64,000 nt of DNA from Cokeromyces recurvatus (taxonomy: Eukaryota; Mucoromycota; Mucoromycetes; Mucorales; Mucoraceae). The notes below the pieces were generated by a model. The model did no database searches and was not told where the DNA came from. It was given only the letters and a program-made list of their open reading frames with translations. The stretch covers positions 496,001-560,000 of the forward strand of contig NW_026251396.1 of NCBI RefSeq assembly GCF_025118155.1, written 5' to 3'. Below are positions 36,017-49,100 of the stretch, piece after piece. The stretch's first letter is position 1. Every line of letters begins with the position of its first letter. The position numbers and the translations under genes are program-made.

Positions 36017-37995
36017 TTAACGACGATCCGTTGTGCCCATACCACGTTTACCACTAAAGAGATGCTTAGGCATTTTTGTTTGAATTTGTCTATCAGCCTC
36101 ACCACGTTTACCAAGTTTAGATGCTTGTTTTTGAACATTCTTCTTTTGCTTATCAGCTTCCAATTTCTGTTTAACATTACGGAAACCATGTTTACTCATT
36201 TCCAAATCTTCCATTTCATGACGCTCACCAGCAGCTGCTTCCTTAACTGCTTCATCAGGAAGTGCTTCATTATGTGTACGTTTACGGCCAGCTGCAGCAG
36301 TCTTTGTACGTTCAACAGCATCTGATCCATCAATACCCATATTAGCCAATTTTTGATTCATCTCACTCACAGTTGTAAACTTAGATGATGCTGTCTTGGG
36401 TAAAGCAGGTCTTGTTCTACCATTTGCGGCACGATGAGCTTGGACAATTAACTTCTTACGCTCACGAATAGCATCAGCTGCAGTACGCATAGCTTCTTCA
36501 TCATCATCAAGAATTTCTTCATCAGATTGATAGAAACCTTCAGCTTCTAAACGTTCTTCTTCTCTTTCCAAAGCTTCCAATTTCTCTTCAATTTCAGGGT
36601 CAATAAAGTCAGCAACATTATGACCATCAAGGAATTCAGGAATAGTATCATATTTCCATTCATCATTTGCCAAGAGATATTTCTTCTTAACATCTACATT
36701 ATAAACACCTGCACCACCGTTTTCTTGTTCAATATCTTTCTCAAGCTTACGACGATTAGGATCATTAGGATCATACTTGACACGATTGTTAACTTCATCA
36801 GGAATATTGGGCATACGGATAACGTTGTCTCTTTGTTGAGGTTGGGCCAAGTGAATCTTGTTGATCACATCATTAATCTTATTGCTCTTCATCTTCATTT
36901 CTACACGAGCAGCTAATAACTTGTCACAAGCAGTATTACGCACATTCATCACACCTTCATCCTTATAACAAGACATTGTCAAAACAGTAGCATTTTCATC
37001 ACGAGCAATATCTTCAATCCATTTCTTTTGTTCTTCAGGAAGATCTTCAGGCTTTACTTGATCAATTTTGTTAATAACCAAAACAATAGGCTTGTTGGCA
37101 AAGAGAGGCTTAATGTTGTGGAACAATCTGACTTGATCTTCAACACTATAACCACATTGTTCTGAAAGATCCATAAAGTACATAATACATGATCTTAAGT
37201 GAGCCATAGCAGTAATAGATTGCATTTCAATTGTATTACGTTCTTCAAGAGGATGATCCAGAATACCAGGGGTATCAATAACTTGCCATCTCATATATTT
37301 GTAATCCATATGGCCCACAAAGAGCGATTTTGTAGTGAAAGCATAAGGTTGAACATCTACATCGGCACGAGTAATCTTGTTGATGAATGAAGATTTACCG
37401 ACGTTAGGATAACCACAGATCAAAAGGGTACGAGTATTGGGATCAATTGATGGTAAACGAGACAAGTGTTGACGAACCTGTTCAAGGTATGCTAAACTAT
37501 CCTTTTGACGTTTCATCACAGTTGCCATTCTACCCAATGCAGCCTTTTTAAGTTGCTTACATCTGTAAAGTGAGTCACCAAACTTCAAAAGTCTAACATA
37601 ATCTTTAGCAACTTGATCAATTAAATGTCGAGCAGTATTAATCTGACCTAAAGCAAGCTTATAATGATCTTTATCGTACAAAACATTCATCAAATCAGCA
37701 TAAAAGGGATGAATATCCTATATCAACAATTATAAATATAAATAATTTACAATATAAATGTAACAAAACTAACCTCTAATTTAGGAAATTCATCTAAAAT
37801 ATTCTTGAACTTTTCATCAAAGTTTTCTTGCGTAAACTTGACTTTACGCATATAGAATTGTCTAATACGTCCAATATTATAATTCTTGTGAATAACAGTA
37901 GGAGTCTTTCTCTGAGTCTTTGACAAAATAATGTCAATAAAGTCAGAAGAAGTAGGGACTGGCTCGATCTTCTTGAAATTATAAAGTGATGTCAT
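36017..37995 (-). CDS. NOG1: Nucleolar GTP-binding protein 1 (NOG1)
   Basis: Two exons (37995-37774 and 37717-36017), separated by an intron with a GTTAGT donor, give 640 aa, close to the 647 aa of yeast Nog1. The N-terminal helical bundle (starting [14 protein letters not shown]) precedes the Obg/Nog GTPase domain: G1 GYPNVGKSS near residue 176, G3 DTPG near 222, G4 NKID near 290. The charged C-terminal half includes [20 protein letters not shown], the conserved NOG1 C-terminal motif, and a basic tail. NOG1 travels with pre-60S ribosomal particles from nucleolus to cytoplasm, and its tail inserts into the peptide exit tunnel. The sequence is normal in every respect. The gene stands alone, with long non-coding flanks. 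Confidence 0.96.
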
Positions 37996-39384
37996 GATTC
38001 CTTTAATGATCAGAAAATAAATGGATATAATCGAAATGATATAAGAGAAAAAAGCCCTAAAAAAAAAAAAAAATTAAAAAAAAAAACTTTTCTCGACTTC
38101 CATATTTATATAAACAGTCACAACTAACTGTCACTTTTTTTTTGTTTTCCCGTTTTCAGGCAACAACATTTGTTACTTTCAATTTAATTTTTAAACAAAT
38201 CAAATCAAGATTTTATTTTAAGACAATTATCAAAAAAAAAAAAAAAAAAAAAATTAGACATTCTGGAATTGTTTTTTTTTTAGACGTTTCTACATTTTTT
38301 GTTGAATACATATTACTAGTGTCCAAATTGTCTTGATTTTACAGACGAGTTAGCTAAATCTTTTGCCTGTAAATAATACCTAAGGTAATGTTTGAATTAA
38401 ATACTATAAGAGTTGTTGGTATTTGCTTTCTTAAAAAAAAATTGGCATACTATCTTGATTTTCATGCTGATATAATGATGCCTATATATCACACTTTTTT
38501 TTTTAGTGATGTTAATGTCTTGCTGCAAGAGTTAGTATATGCTCTCAAACATGCGCCCCCCAAATCTTCAGGTTCTACAATGAAAGGTCTGCACCCTGTC
38601 GTTTCAATGATTATCAAGGCAACAAAGCTTCTGAATGATAAATATACCAAAAAGTATTCTAGATTGCAAAAACCGCCATATACTTTGGAATAGATATGTC
38701 AATGCAAGTAAAAATAGGTTAGACATTTTGCAGTCTATTTGGGAAGAAAAAGGAAAATCTGCTGTCTTTCAGAGAGGAAACAATTTCGCTAGCAATAGTG
38801 ATTTAGATAACTAGAGCTAATTTGCCTAAATTGTAGTACACACTTGTTAAATTAGTGTATAGTGAAAATATAGGTTATTAGGCCCGTGAGAGATCATCAT
38901 TTATTTTTATTTACTATTCAGGAACGAAAATTTCTATTTTAGAATAAATATGTATATATATATATATATTTAAAAGCATTGATAACACACTGCCCTAATA
39001 TTGTTCAATTATTTTTTCTAATAGAAATATAGCTCATACCAAGAAACTTCACTCATGAATGCGTTGTAAGTCTCTAATTATGTATTAACTTGCCCAAATA
39101 TCAAGTAAAGTGGCAAAGATATGCATATATAAAAGACGTGCAGAGAATGACTCAAAATAAATCGTATGGTCTGGACCGGGCTGATTAAATGTAATCCCTA
39201 AAATAATACCACTGTATCAAATAAGGTATCATCCCATTAGATATGCAAAGGGACTTGTAATAGAAAAGGGAATGCTTACTGAATATAATCATGTTTTTTT
39301 TTATATATCTATATCATTACGTCAAAAATAATTTTTATTTTTATTTTTAACTGTTTTATCATAAGTGAAAGGCCTTTAGGCAAA
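37996..39384. other. Intergenic region with coding relic
   Basis: About 1.4 kb. The first 150 bases form the NOG1 promoter side, with A and T runs. It includes a frameshifted coding relic at 38500-38814, listed separately. The remainder is AT-rich, with a TA repeat near 38951-38968. Confidence 0.5.
38500..38814 (+). pseudogene. Frameshifted coding relic of unknown family
   Basis: One frame encodes a protein-like segment (VLLQELVYALKHAPPKSSG, then GLHPVVSMIIKATKLLNDKY) and stops at 38691-38693. Protein-like sequence then continues without a gap in another frame (ILWNRYVNASKNRLDILQS, IWEEKGKSAVFQRGNN) to a TAG at 38812-38814. No plausible intron links the two, so a small indel is the simplest reading. 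The family is not recognised; decayed transposon or gene copies are both possible. A T-rich acceptor-like sequence (TTTTTTTTTAG) precedes the first segment. Confidence 0.45.
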
Positions 39385-41054
39385 TCATGAACGTCTATTA
39401 AGACCAGCAGGCAGTTTTCCTCCTCTTCTAGCAACAGGCACACCATAAGTTCGTTTTTGTCTTCGATTTACTATAGGTTGTACGGGTATAGATACATTCT
39501 CTGGTTCATATTCATCCATTTTCAGTTCGTCCATTTCTACATCATGATTTTGATAATCATAGTATAAATTAGGGTTTGATGGAATAGCTGGAACTAAGTT
39601 GTGTGTGTTAATATATGCTTCAACCCATTCCATTGCCACTAGAAATAGCTTGTTACTTAAATAAAATTTCCCTTCCCATTTTTCAAACATATATCCTCGA
39701 AAATTGACAAAATCTGCAGCATAAGATTTAACATCTCTTGGACGACGTACTAAAGAGATGTATTTTCCAAAGGCAAGGAATTCTAATGGCTTCATCGCAA
39801 CAGTCAAATTATTTCTCTTCATTAAACATGGCTTTAAAGATGCATCGTGAACAATGCCTAAATAGACATTAAGTACTTGTCTCATTTTTTCTTTCAACTC
39901 ATCAGTAGGTACCCAATTACTACAAATAAACTCTTCTAAATAAGGCGCGGTGCCTCTAAATGCACTAGGATCATCTCTAAGTGTAAGTAAAAGATGTGCT
40001 GACATTTGGAAAAGATAAGATTCTGTCTTGGTATGAAATATTTCTGAAATTGGATAATAATTGCTAGCTATATCACGACAATATTTGGCTATCGGTGTGT
40101 TGTGTGCTTTTAATTTATCAGCCTTTGTCATTGCTACACCCATTTGAACTCTGGAGAAAATTTCGTACTGATTAAAAACAAAAAATAAAATAAATAAATA
40201 CAAATTATGCTATGTACACAGTGTGTTTTTTTTTTTTTGTTGATTCCTTTACTTACTTCATCGTCTTCTGAAATATCATGATACTCCACTGCAAGAGAGT
40301 ATATTATAAAATTACTTTATTGCAGATAAAAAGAAAATAAAAACTCCTTACCACAAACAAATTCAAATGTAGTAAATTTATTGAATAATTCTTCCGTCAA
40401 AAAGTGTTTAGGAATTGCTTGATCTAATAATGATTCGTTAAAACTAAATAGAAAAAAATATTTATTATTGTTTAATGTACCATTAGTATTTTGTTCAATA
40501 TCAGTGTTTTGTTCAGCATAATATCTTTCAACAGGAGATTCTGAAGAATGATCAACATAAGGAAGTAAATTTTCCATAAACCTTTAAAGTAATGTTAATC
40601 TTAGGTGTATTTAGGCCTTGACATTGATGTATACGATACCTGAAAACAGATGTTAATCTCTGTTTTCCATCAATAACTATACGTGTCTGTTTTCCCTTGA
40701 TTATACGTGTAACGAAAAGTAATGGTGGAATGTAATAATTATGAATGATCGAATCGATCAAATCTGTCATTTTATTTTTTCCCCAAACAATATCTCTCTG
40801 ATATGGTGCATCCTAATTAAACAATAAAATAAGTCTTTGAAATATGCATACAACTTTAATACGTTTATTTACCATTAGTATTTCACCTCTTTCAATCATT
40901 TCTGTTTTGTATAACTGATTTAGCAACGGAAGTCCACACACACACAAAAAAAAAAAGAAAATAAAGTTTACATATGCATCTCTTTACCTTTTATTTTCCA
41001 TGTTGCTAACATTCGTGTTCTGGGCTTAGGAAGCTCTCTGAAGTTGTTATACAT
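39385..41054 (-). CDS. DUF262 (ParB/GmrSD-like N-terminal domain) protein
   Basis: Six exons can be read on the minus strand, ending at 39385. The exon starting near 40815 carries the DUF262 core: DAPYQRDIVWGKNKM, DLIDSIIHNYYIPPL and RIVIDGKQRLTSVFR. The first block is the PYQR..VW motif and the last the IDGKQRLTS motif of the ParB/sulfiredoxin-like fold shared with bacterial GmrSD endonucleases. The long last exon (40167-39385) is mostly helical and ends in an Arg/Gly-rich tail. Fungal members are usually annotated only as DUF262 proteins and their function is not known. The exon with the first ATG (41054, MYNNFRELPKPRTRML) belongs to the family by sequence, but its end phase does not join the next exon (near 40900) cleanly. 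A micro-exon, a non-standard splice site or an indel is missing from my model. Confidence 0.75.
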
Positions 41055-41336
41055 ACTAAGATAATTATTACTGTAGAGAAAGTTATAATAAATAATAAAA
41101 AAATATTAGTTGCCTTGTTTTTATTTTTTAATTTTTATTTTTTTTTTTTTTGACCTTTTAATTCAATTGTTTAAAGTAAACCCCGATGACATACTACAAT
41201 GAATTTTTTATTGACAACCTAAAAAAAAAGTAACATAATGTGAACACATAGTACAGAGTGTAAACCGTATTTCCCGAATCAATTTGATAAAATAGGTTAA
41301 GAAACTAGAGACTTTTCAAAAGTAAAGAAGGTGGGA

Positions 41337-41393
<57 letters not shown>

Positions 41394-43104
41394 AAAAAAG
41401 AGTAAAAACATTAGTGAAAAGAAAAATATCAATAATGATAGAAAAAGAAAACAGATCAATAGTACTAACATCGATTATCAATACATGACTAAGTGAGAAA
41501 CTTTAAGCCAAGATCAGGTACAATATTAGAAAGTGTTTTGTCATAACATAGATTATCAAGTTCAAACAGTATTCAGTAAACTGTCGGCCGTCGTATTTTC
41601 CAAGAGAAAGTAGGTAAATTAGGAGAGGTGGCAGTAGAGTGACGTTTCCCCCCCCCCCCTTTTTTTTTTCTTTTTTTCATTTAGAAGTTGGTTGAGTAGA
41701 GATGAAAGTGAATTCTCAATGGTAGTTGGCTTTTGTAATTATTGGTATACATGTAGACGTATAATTGCATATATTCCAGATCAGCAAATATTTTGGGTGA
41801 TAGATGCAGGTTCTTATTGCTTTCAAGCCACTTGGATATTGAGCTACCTAGACATGTTACTTAACTTTTACAATTACACAATCGCAAAATTTTGTTTTTT
41901 TTTTCTTGTATCAAGGCTTACAGAGGTTGCCAGAAATCATAATAGATAAGCTACTGAATAGAGACATTAAGTATAATAAAAGAAAAAAAAAAGAAAAATA
42001 ATAAGGAATTTAAAAGAAACGTAGAGAGAGCTAAAAAAGAAATGGCTGCAAGTAATGAAGTTAATACGAAACAAAAGTTCATCCCAAAGCAAGAAACTTT
42101 TTTTTTGTCTTTACCTACATTACTTGCACTTTTTTAGCTACCGTTTTTTTTTGAAAGGTTCTACAGATGGTGTCTCTTCTATACCAAGAGGACAAAAGTA
42201 AGATCCCTTTTTTTGGAGAGTCCTGAAAAGATAGGAAGCAGCAGGTACTCTGATTATAATTATTATTGACGAGCTCAAGGCCTCTAGGGTTTGCATCAAT
42301 TGACAGTGTGAAGCTTTGACGCTAGCATCACATGCTCATGGCTGTAGTGTACCGGTATACAAAACCTGCTCTACACTGTGGTAGCGAGATGTGAATGCAG
42401 ACAAGAACATGTTAACCATATCCACTTAGACATGGAAAAATACTGGCAGACTTCTAACGTTCGTCAAAAACTAAAACCAAGTAACAGTCCTTCATTGCTT
42501 TATTGTAAACAGCTTATATCCATTTTGTTCAATTTTGATTCGTCCCGAAGAAGAGGGGGTTTTTTTTTTATTGATCCGAACCGGACAATTTTAATATATG
42601 AAATAATAATATTTTGTGATTTTGGGTCTTACAACACTTCTTTATTTACTAAAAGTTGATAATAATATCCTCCATTCAATCATTTATATTAAGGGAAATT
42701 ATAAATACTGTTACTCGATTAATTTCAAAATTATATGTAAAAATGTAATGCAAACCAACAATTAAAATGCTAGTTTCTTCAATAAAATCTATTGATTTAT
42801 CTCTATTCAAAAATGAAGTACACAAAATTAATAGTGTAAATTATAGAGTTTTTATTTAAAAATAAAATAAATAAAATAATAATACTCAAATAAGTCTTGT
42901 ATACAAAGTTAAAGTAGTATTATTTAGGTAATATACAAGTCTATACTGTCCTCTTTTATCTTATACATATTTAGATAAAATACTGTGTCATTTTATCGTA
43001 TTAAAGTTCTCATTCCCGCTACAACAACAAACTATCAAACCTAGTCACTACAAATCATGTTATTTATGCAACATTTAAATCATAGTCCAAAGAATATTTT
43101 TTAT

Positions 43105-43139
<35 letters not shown>

Positions 43140-43193
43140 TATTTTTTATTTTATTTTATTTTATTTTATTTTTTTTTTTTGAAAAGTTAAACT
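41055..43193. other. Gene-poor region with long homopolymer tracts
   Basis: About 2.1 kb. A tract of 38 T followed by 12 A lies at 41342-41391, and a C11-T10 run near 41649-41669. The stretch 42170-42440 is clearly less AT-rich than its surroundings and carries inverted segments, but I recognise no RNA or protein in it. A tract of 32 T at 43107-43138 lies just upstream of the CsbD-like gene. Frames at 41692 and 42378 are not supported as genes. Confidence 0.45.
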
Positions 43194-43721
43194 ATGTCAG
43201 GTCCATTACCTTCAGGAAAAACAAGTGGAGAATACAATATGAACCTACAATCATCAGATACACTAGATTTAAGTAATCCATATATTTACCCCGCAAATCC
43301 AGTCAGCACAGCAAATAATGACGAGAATGATAATTCATTACAAAATAATGCAAATCAACATTCATCATATACAAGCTTCAATAATACTAATAAAATAGAT
43401 CCAGAGCTATCTAAATTAAAAAGCTTATTTTGGAAAGGAGCAGGACAATTACAATCTACTATAGGATCCTTAACAGGTTTAGATTCATGGCAAAGATCTG
43501 GTCAAAAAACAGAAGAAGAGGCTAGTAGAGAATATGAAGAAGCAGAGGATAGGTTAAAACGGGGTGAACCAAGTAGAATACATGGTGAGTATGATAGACT
43601 TATGGGTTATGTAAACTATGCTGTTGGTCATATTGCAGGTGATCATGAAATGCAAGTTAAAGCAGCTGAAAGAAGAGAACAAGGTTCAAGTGAAATCAAT
43701 AAAAGTATAAATGACATATAA
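43194..43721 (+). CDS. CsbD-like protein
   Basis: A single-exon frame of 175 aa starts about 55 bases after a 32-nt T tract. Residues 1-85 are low-complexity, Asn/Ser-rich and probably disordered. Residues 85-175 resemble fungal CsbD-like proteins: KGAGQLQSTIGSLTGLDSW, a Glu/Arg-rich helix, then GYVNYAVGHIAGDHEMQVK and GAAERREQG-like ending. CsbD-like proteins are small stress-induced proteins; a fungal member was described as recognising cruciform or mismatched DNA. Molecular function here is unproven. The coding sequence is compact and clearly protein-like, and no intron is needed. Confidence 0.7.
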   Translation: MSGPLPSGKTSGEYNMNLQSSDTLDLSNPYIYPANPVSTANNDENDNSLQNNANQHSSYTSFNNTNKIDPELSKLKSLFWKGAGQLQSTIGSLTGLDSWQRSGQKTEEEASREYEEAEDRLKRGEPSRIHGEYDRLMGYVNYAVGHIAGDHEMQVKAAERREQGSSEINKSINDI

Positions 43722-44759
43722 CAATCCTATCTCTCTCTATACGTTATCACGTGAATAATAATAAAATAAATCAAAAACCTCCATAGCCTAAACTAAAGGA
43801 ATATCTTGGTCAATTAATACTCTACTTGCACATTCTAGACAAATAAATAAATAAATAAATAAATAGAATGAAAAAAAAAAAGCAATTCCATAATTATGAA
43901 TACAGACTTTATAAGAATCAACTAACTGGTATTCTCTAATATATATTACAAGTGCGAAATAAAAGTCTACAAGTGTAAACAAGCAAATTTTAAATACTAT
44001 TACTACTAATGTATAATAATAAGCGCATATGAAATTAATCGAAGCTCTCTATAATGTGTAGGCACATTGAAACAAAAATTTATTAAATGTAACTAAGGCT
44101 ATTTTTCTCATAAATATTAACGGTTAACTTATACAAATTGATCTAGATGTGGCTCGAACCTAAAAATATCAAAATAAAATTGTATTTAAACGAGTCGATA
44201 ATAATAGCTTAAATCAGTTCTTGACAAATATCTAATCAATGAAAACTGTTTAAAAGCAAGCGTCGCAACTATTCTAGTTTTATATTCAAAAAAAAAAAAA
44301 AAAACAACACTATTTTTCTTATGCAAAATTTAGTTGGTAAATAGGATAGATGCCTTTACAAAGAACTTATTCTGTCAAGTAAATATAATATAGTTTATTT
44401 AAGCTTTAAAAGAAAGGTAATTTACCTCAAGTATTTTTTTTTGTAATTCCTGTCTATTGGTTACTTAAAAGACCGGCTATTTAGAGTTGCTAATAAACAT
44501 TCTCGTCTAAAATGCACATGTGTATAAATATTATATGACACTTGCATTGTACAGCATGTAACATAACACAATTTAGGACAATTTTGATTGAACTACATAT
44601 TCTGATGAAATCTCTTTCCTTTTTATTTTTTAGTCTCAGCATCTATTAATTTCATCTTACCACACTTATTTACCTTTCTCTTTCATATTTTGTTTGTCAT
44701 TAGAATGGGTAATCTCCAAATTACTATAATGGTATACTTATATCAATATTAACAGTTAG
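43722..44759. other. Intergenic region upstream of methionine synthase
   Basis: About 1 kb of AT-rich sequence with an AAAT/AAATA repeat near 43841-43864. It must contain the first exon or start codon of the methionine synthase gene, which I could not place with confidence. No other gene is visible. Confidence 0.5.
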
Positions 44760-46057
44760 ACAATCAATATAGACGTTTTTGAATATCTCGAAGATACTTT
44801 TAAGGAAAGGATTATGTTCCTTGATGGTGCTATGGGTACTATGGTTCAAAGGTTGAAACTCGAAGAATCCGACTTTAGAGGTTTTTTTTTTTCTTTCTTT
44901 TTTTTTTTCTTTTTCTTTTCTTACCTGGAAATAAATAGAATTTTTATGTGCCTTAAATAACATTTTAATATATTACAGGCAAAGAGTTTGTAAATTGGCC
45001 AAAGGATTTGAAAGGGAACAATGATTTATTAACTTTAACTAAGCCTGACGCTATTTATAATATTCACCGACAATACCTTGAAGCTGGTGCTGATATGGTT
45101 GAAACGAACACGTTTAGTTCTACTTCAATTGCTCAATTAGACTATGGGTTTCAAGATTATGCTTACCGTCTTAATAAAGAAGGTGCCCAGTTGGCAAAAA
45201 AAGCATGTCTTGATGTATGTATCTCAATGATTGAAAACTTATTTATTTTTCTTTTTTTTTTTTAATTGACAAATCATAATAACACCAAGTATAGGTTACG
45301 AAAGAAACAGGTATTCGTCGACTCGTTTGTGGTGCCATCGGTCCTACCAATAGAACTTGTTCTATTTCTCCCTCCGTTGAAAATCCTGCGTACAGAAATG
45401 TTACCTTTGATGAACTTGTTACAGCTTATGTTGAACAAGTACGTGGCCTTCTAGATGGTGGAGCTGATATTCTATTAGTGGAAACTATTTTCGATACATT
45501 AAATGCTAAGGCTGCTATTTTCGCCATTGACATGGTTTTTGAGAATGATAAGTAAGTTGCAAAAAAAAAAAAAAAAAAAAGTTGAATTTAAAAATTTGAC
45601 TGTGTTTTGAATAGCCGACCCAAGGTGCCAATATTTATCTCAGGTACAATTGTTGATCAAAGTGGTCGTACTCTTTCTGGACAAACAGGTGAAGCGTTCA
45701 TCACGTCACTTTTCCATTGTAAACCAGTTGCTTTCGGTTTAAATTGTGCTTTAGGAGCTGCACAAATGAAACCTTTTATTCAAAACATTGGTAGATTTAC
45801 GGATGCACATATTATTTGCTATCCTAATGCTGTAAGCAATTTATGTATGACGCATTTATGAATTTTAACTTACTTGATAATTCATGATAGGGTTTACCAA
45901 ATGCAATGGGAGAATATGATGAAAGCCCACAAACAATGGCAAAAAATGTTGAGCCTTTTGCAAAAGAAGGCCTTGTAACTATCGTCGGTGGTTGTTGTGG
46001 AACTACTCCAGATCATATTAAGGTAATTATTATTATTATCACGTATAGCTCTATAAT

Positions 46058-46103
<46 letters not shown>

Positions 46104-49100
46104 TTTGATCGTTAGGCTATAGCAGATGCTTGTAAAAAATATAAACCACGTCCAAAACCAGAAAGTAAATCAGACATCATGTTATTGTCAGGTCTTGAAG
46201 TGCTTCGTGTTGATAAAACAACTGGATTTGTTAATATTGGTGAACGTTGTAATGTAGCAGGTTCTAAAAAATTTTGTCGTCATATTTTAAAAGGAGAATT
46301 TGAAGAAGCACTTATTATTGCTCGTGCTCAGGTTGAAAATGGCGCTCAAGTAGTTGATGTTAATTTTGATGAAGGTTTATTAGATGGTAAATCAACCATG
46401 ATCAAATTTTTAAATTTGTTAGCATCTGATCCTGACTGTGCTCGTGTTCCTTTGATGATTGACTCATCCAATTTTGCCGTTATTGAGGGTGGTCTTCGTT
46501 GCGCTCAAGGTAAATGTATTGTTAACTCAATTTCTTTAAAAGAAGGAGAAGAAGAGTTTATAAAAAAGGCAAAGATTGTCAAACGCTTTGGTGCTGCTGT
46601 TATTGTCATGGCTGTAAATAGAATAGAAACGATTGCTAATAGTATATAATTACATTCATTCATTCATTCATTCTTTCTTTCTTTTAATCCTAGTTTGATG
46701 AAACTGGTCAAGCAGCGGAAGCTAACCGTAAAATTGAAATATGTACTCGTTCCTATAAAATTTTAGTAGAAAAAGTTGGGTAAAGTCTTCATTATAGACA
46801 TATATATATGTATATGTATATAAAGCAATCTTTAAATAATTTATAACATTAGATTTAACCCCTATGATATTATTTTTGATCCAAATATTCTCACTATCGC
46901 TACTGGCATGGGTAAGTTCTAGTCCTTTTTTTTTTTAAGAACAAATATAACATAATTAGTACTTTTTTTTTCGCTTATCATGATTATAACATAGAGGAAC
47001 ATAATAATTATGCTGTCGAATTCATTGAGGCATGTAAAGCAATCAAGTCAACTCTTCCTGGTGCTAAAGTAAGTGGTGGTGTATCCAATCTATCATTTGC
47101 CTTCCGTGGTATGAACAAAGTGCGTGAAGCTATGCATTCTGTTTTCCTTTATCATGCTATTAAGGCTGGAATGGATATGGGTATTGTCAATGCTGGATTT
47201 TTGACTGTATATGATGATATTCCTAAAGATCTTCTTCAATTATGTGAAGATGCCATTTGGAATCGTGATCCAGAAGTGACAGAAAAATTATTAGATTATG
47301 CAAAGACTCATTCTAAAGACATTAAAAAGGATGAAGATTTAGAGGAATGGAGATCATGGCCCGTTACAGAACGTATTACGCATGCATTGGTTAAGGGTGA
47401 TATGAAATACATCGTTGAAGACACGGAGGAAGCACGTCTGAATAAAGACAAATATCCTCGAGCAATTAATGTTATTGAAGGCCCTTTAATGGCTGGTATG
47501 AATGTTGTAGGCGATTTGTTTGGTAAAGGCAAGATGTTTTTACCCCAAGTCATTCGCTCTGCTCGGTAATGTCAGCTTGAATATACATATACATATATGT
47601 GTATAGATTTCATAATGCTTATTTTTTTTTTTTTTTTCAGTGTCATGAAAAAAGCGGTCGCTCACTTAGTTGAACATATCAAAATTGAGAAAGAAGCTGA
47701 AATGGTTTTAACTGGAGAAACTGAGGTAAAAGGGAATGGAACAATCATCATGGCAACTGTTAAGGGTGATGTTCATGATATCGGAAAAAATATATGTGGT
47801 GTTGTTCTTGGTTGTAATAATTATAAAGTCATTGATTTGGGAGTTATGGTCCCTTGTGAGAAAATTATCAAAACTGCTATTGAGGAAAAGGTAGATGTCA
47901 TTGGACTTTCAGGTCTTATTACACCTTCTTTAGAAGAAATGGTGATTGTTGCTAAAGAATGTGAAAAAGTAGGACTAAAAATTCCTATCCTTATTGGCGG
48001 TGCTACTACAAGCAAAATGCATACAGCAGTTAAAATTGCACCTCAATATTCGTCCCCTGTTATTCATGTCTTAGATGCCTCACGTAATGTTCCTGTTGTT
48101 GCTAGTTTATTGGATAAAAACACAAGAGAAGAGTTTGCTGAAGATATTCGCAATGAATACGATGAATTGCGAGAAGAATATTACGAAAGTTTAGGAGAAC
48201 GTCGTCTTTTATCAATCCAAGCCGCTCGAGAAAAGAAGATGGTTATTGATTGGATCAAAAACCCACCTCCAACTAAGCCTACCTTTTTGGGTACAAAAGT
48301 CTATAATGATTATTCCCTTGAAAAATTAGCCAGTCTTATAGACTGGAACCCTTTCTTTCAAGTTTTCCAACTTCGTGGTCGATATCCTAATAGAGGATTT
48401 CCCAAGATTTTTGATGATGAACACGTTGGTTCAGAAGCTAAACGACTCTATGAGGATGCCCAAGAGATGCTTAAGAAAATCATGACTGAAAAACTCTTTA
48501 AGGCTAATGGAATCGTTGGCTTCTACCCTGCTCACTCTGTAGGGGATGATATTGAAATCTATACTGATGACTCTCGCGAAGAAGTAGCAGCAGTATTTTA
48601 TGGTCTCCGTCAACAAGTAGAGAAGGAGACTGAGGAGCCTTATTACTGCTTGTCAGATTTTATAACACCCAAGGGTTCTAATATAAATGATTATATTGGT
48701 ATGTTTGCCGTCAGTGCAGGCTTTGGCTGTGATGAACTTGTCAAGAAGTTTGAAGCGGATCAAGATGATTATAACAGTATTATGGTTAAAGCACTTGCTG
48801 ATCGTTTCGCAGAGGCCTTTGCAGAGGCTCTTCATGAAGAAGTACGTCGTAAAGACTGGGGCTACTCCTCTGACGAATACTTGTCGAATAAAGATAAATT
48901 TGCCGTACGTTACCAAGGTATTCGTCCTGCTCCTGGTTATCCTTCTCAGCCTGATCACACAGAAAAGCAAACTATGTGGAATTTAGGACAGATAGGAGAG
49001 AAGACGGGTATTACATTAACAGAATCACTTGCTATGGATCCACCTGCCAGTGTGAGTGGTCTTATATTTGCTCATGAGCAAAGTAAATATTTTGCAGTTG

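Noticed and set aside
41692..41949. Open frames at 41692-41949 and 42378-42659 on the + strand
   Set aside because: No recognised motif, no clean start or splice context, and one reads through homopolymer tracts; not supported as genes.
44705..44759. ATG at 44705 as the MetH start with a 28-nt intron
   Set aside because: The intron would be shorter than any other in the window; left open instead of forced.
46061..46101. TA repeat as a possible origin or regulatory element
   Set aside because: It lies inside an intron and is a plain microsatellite.
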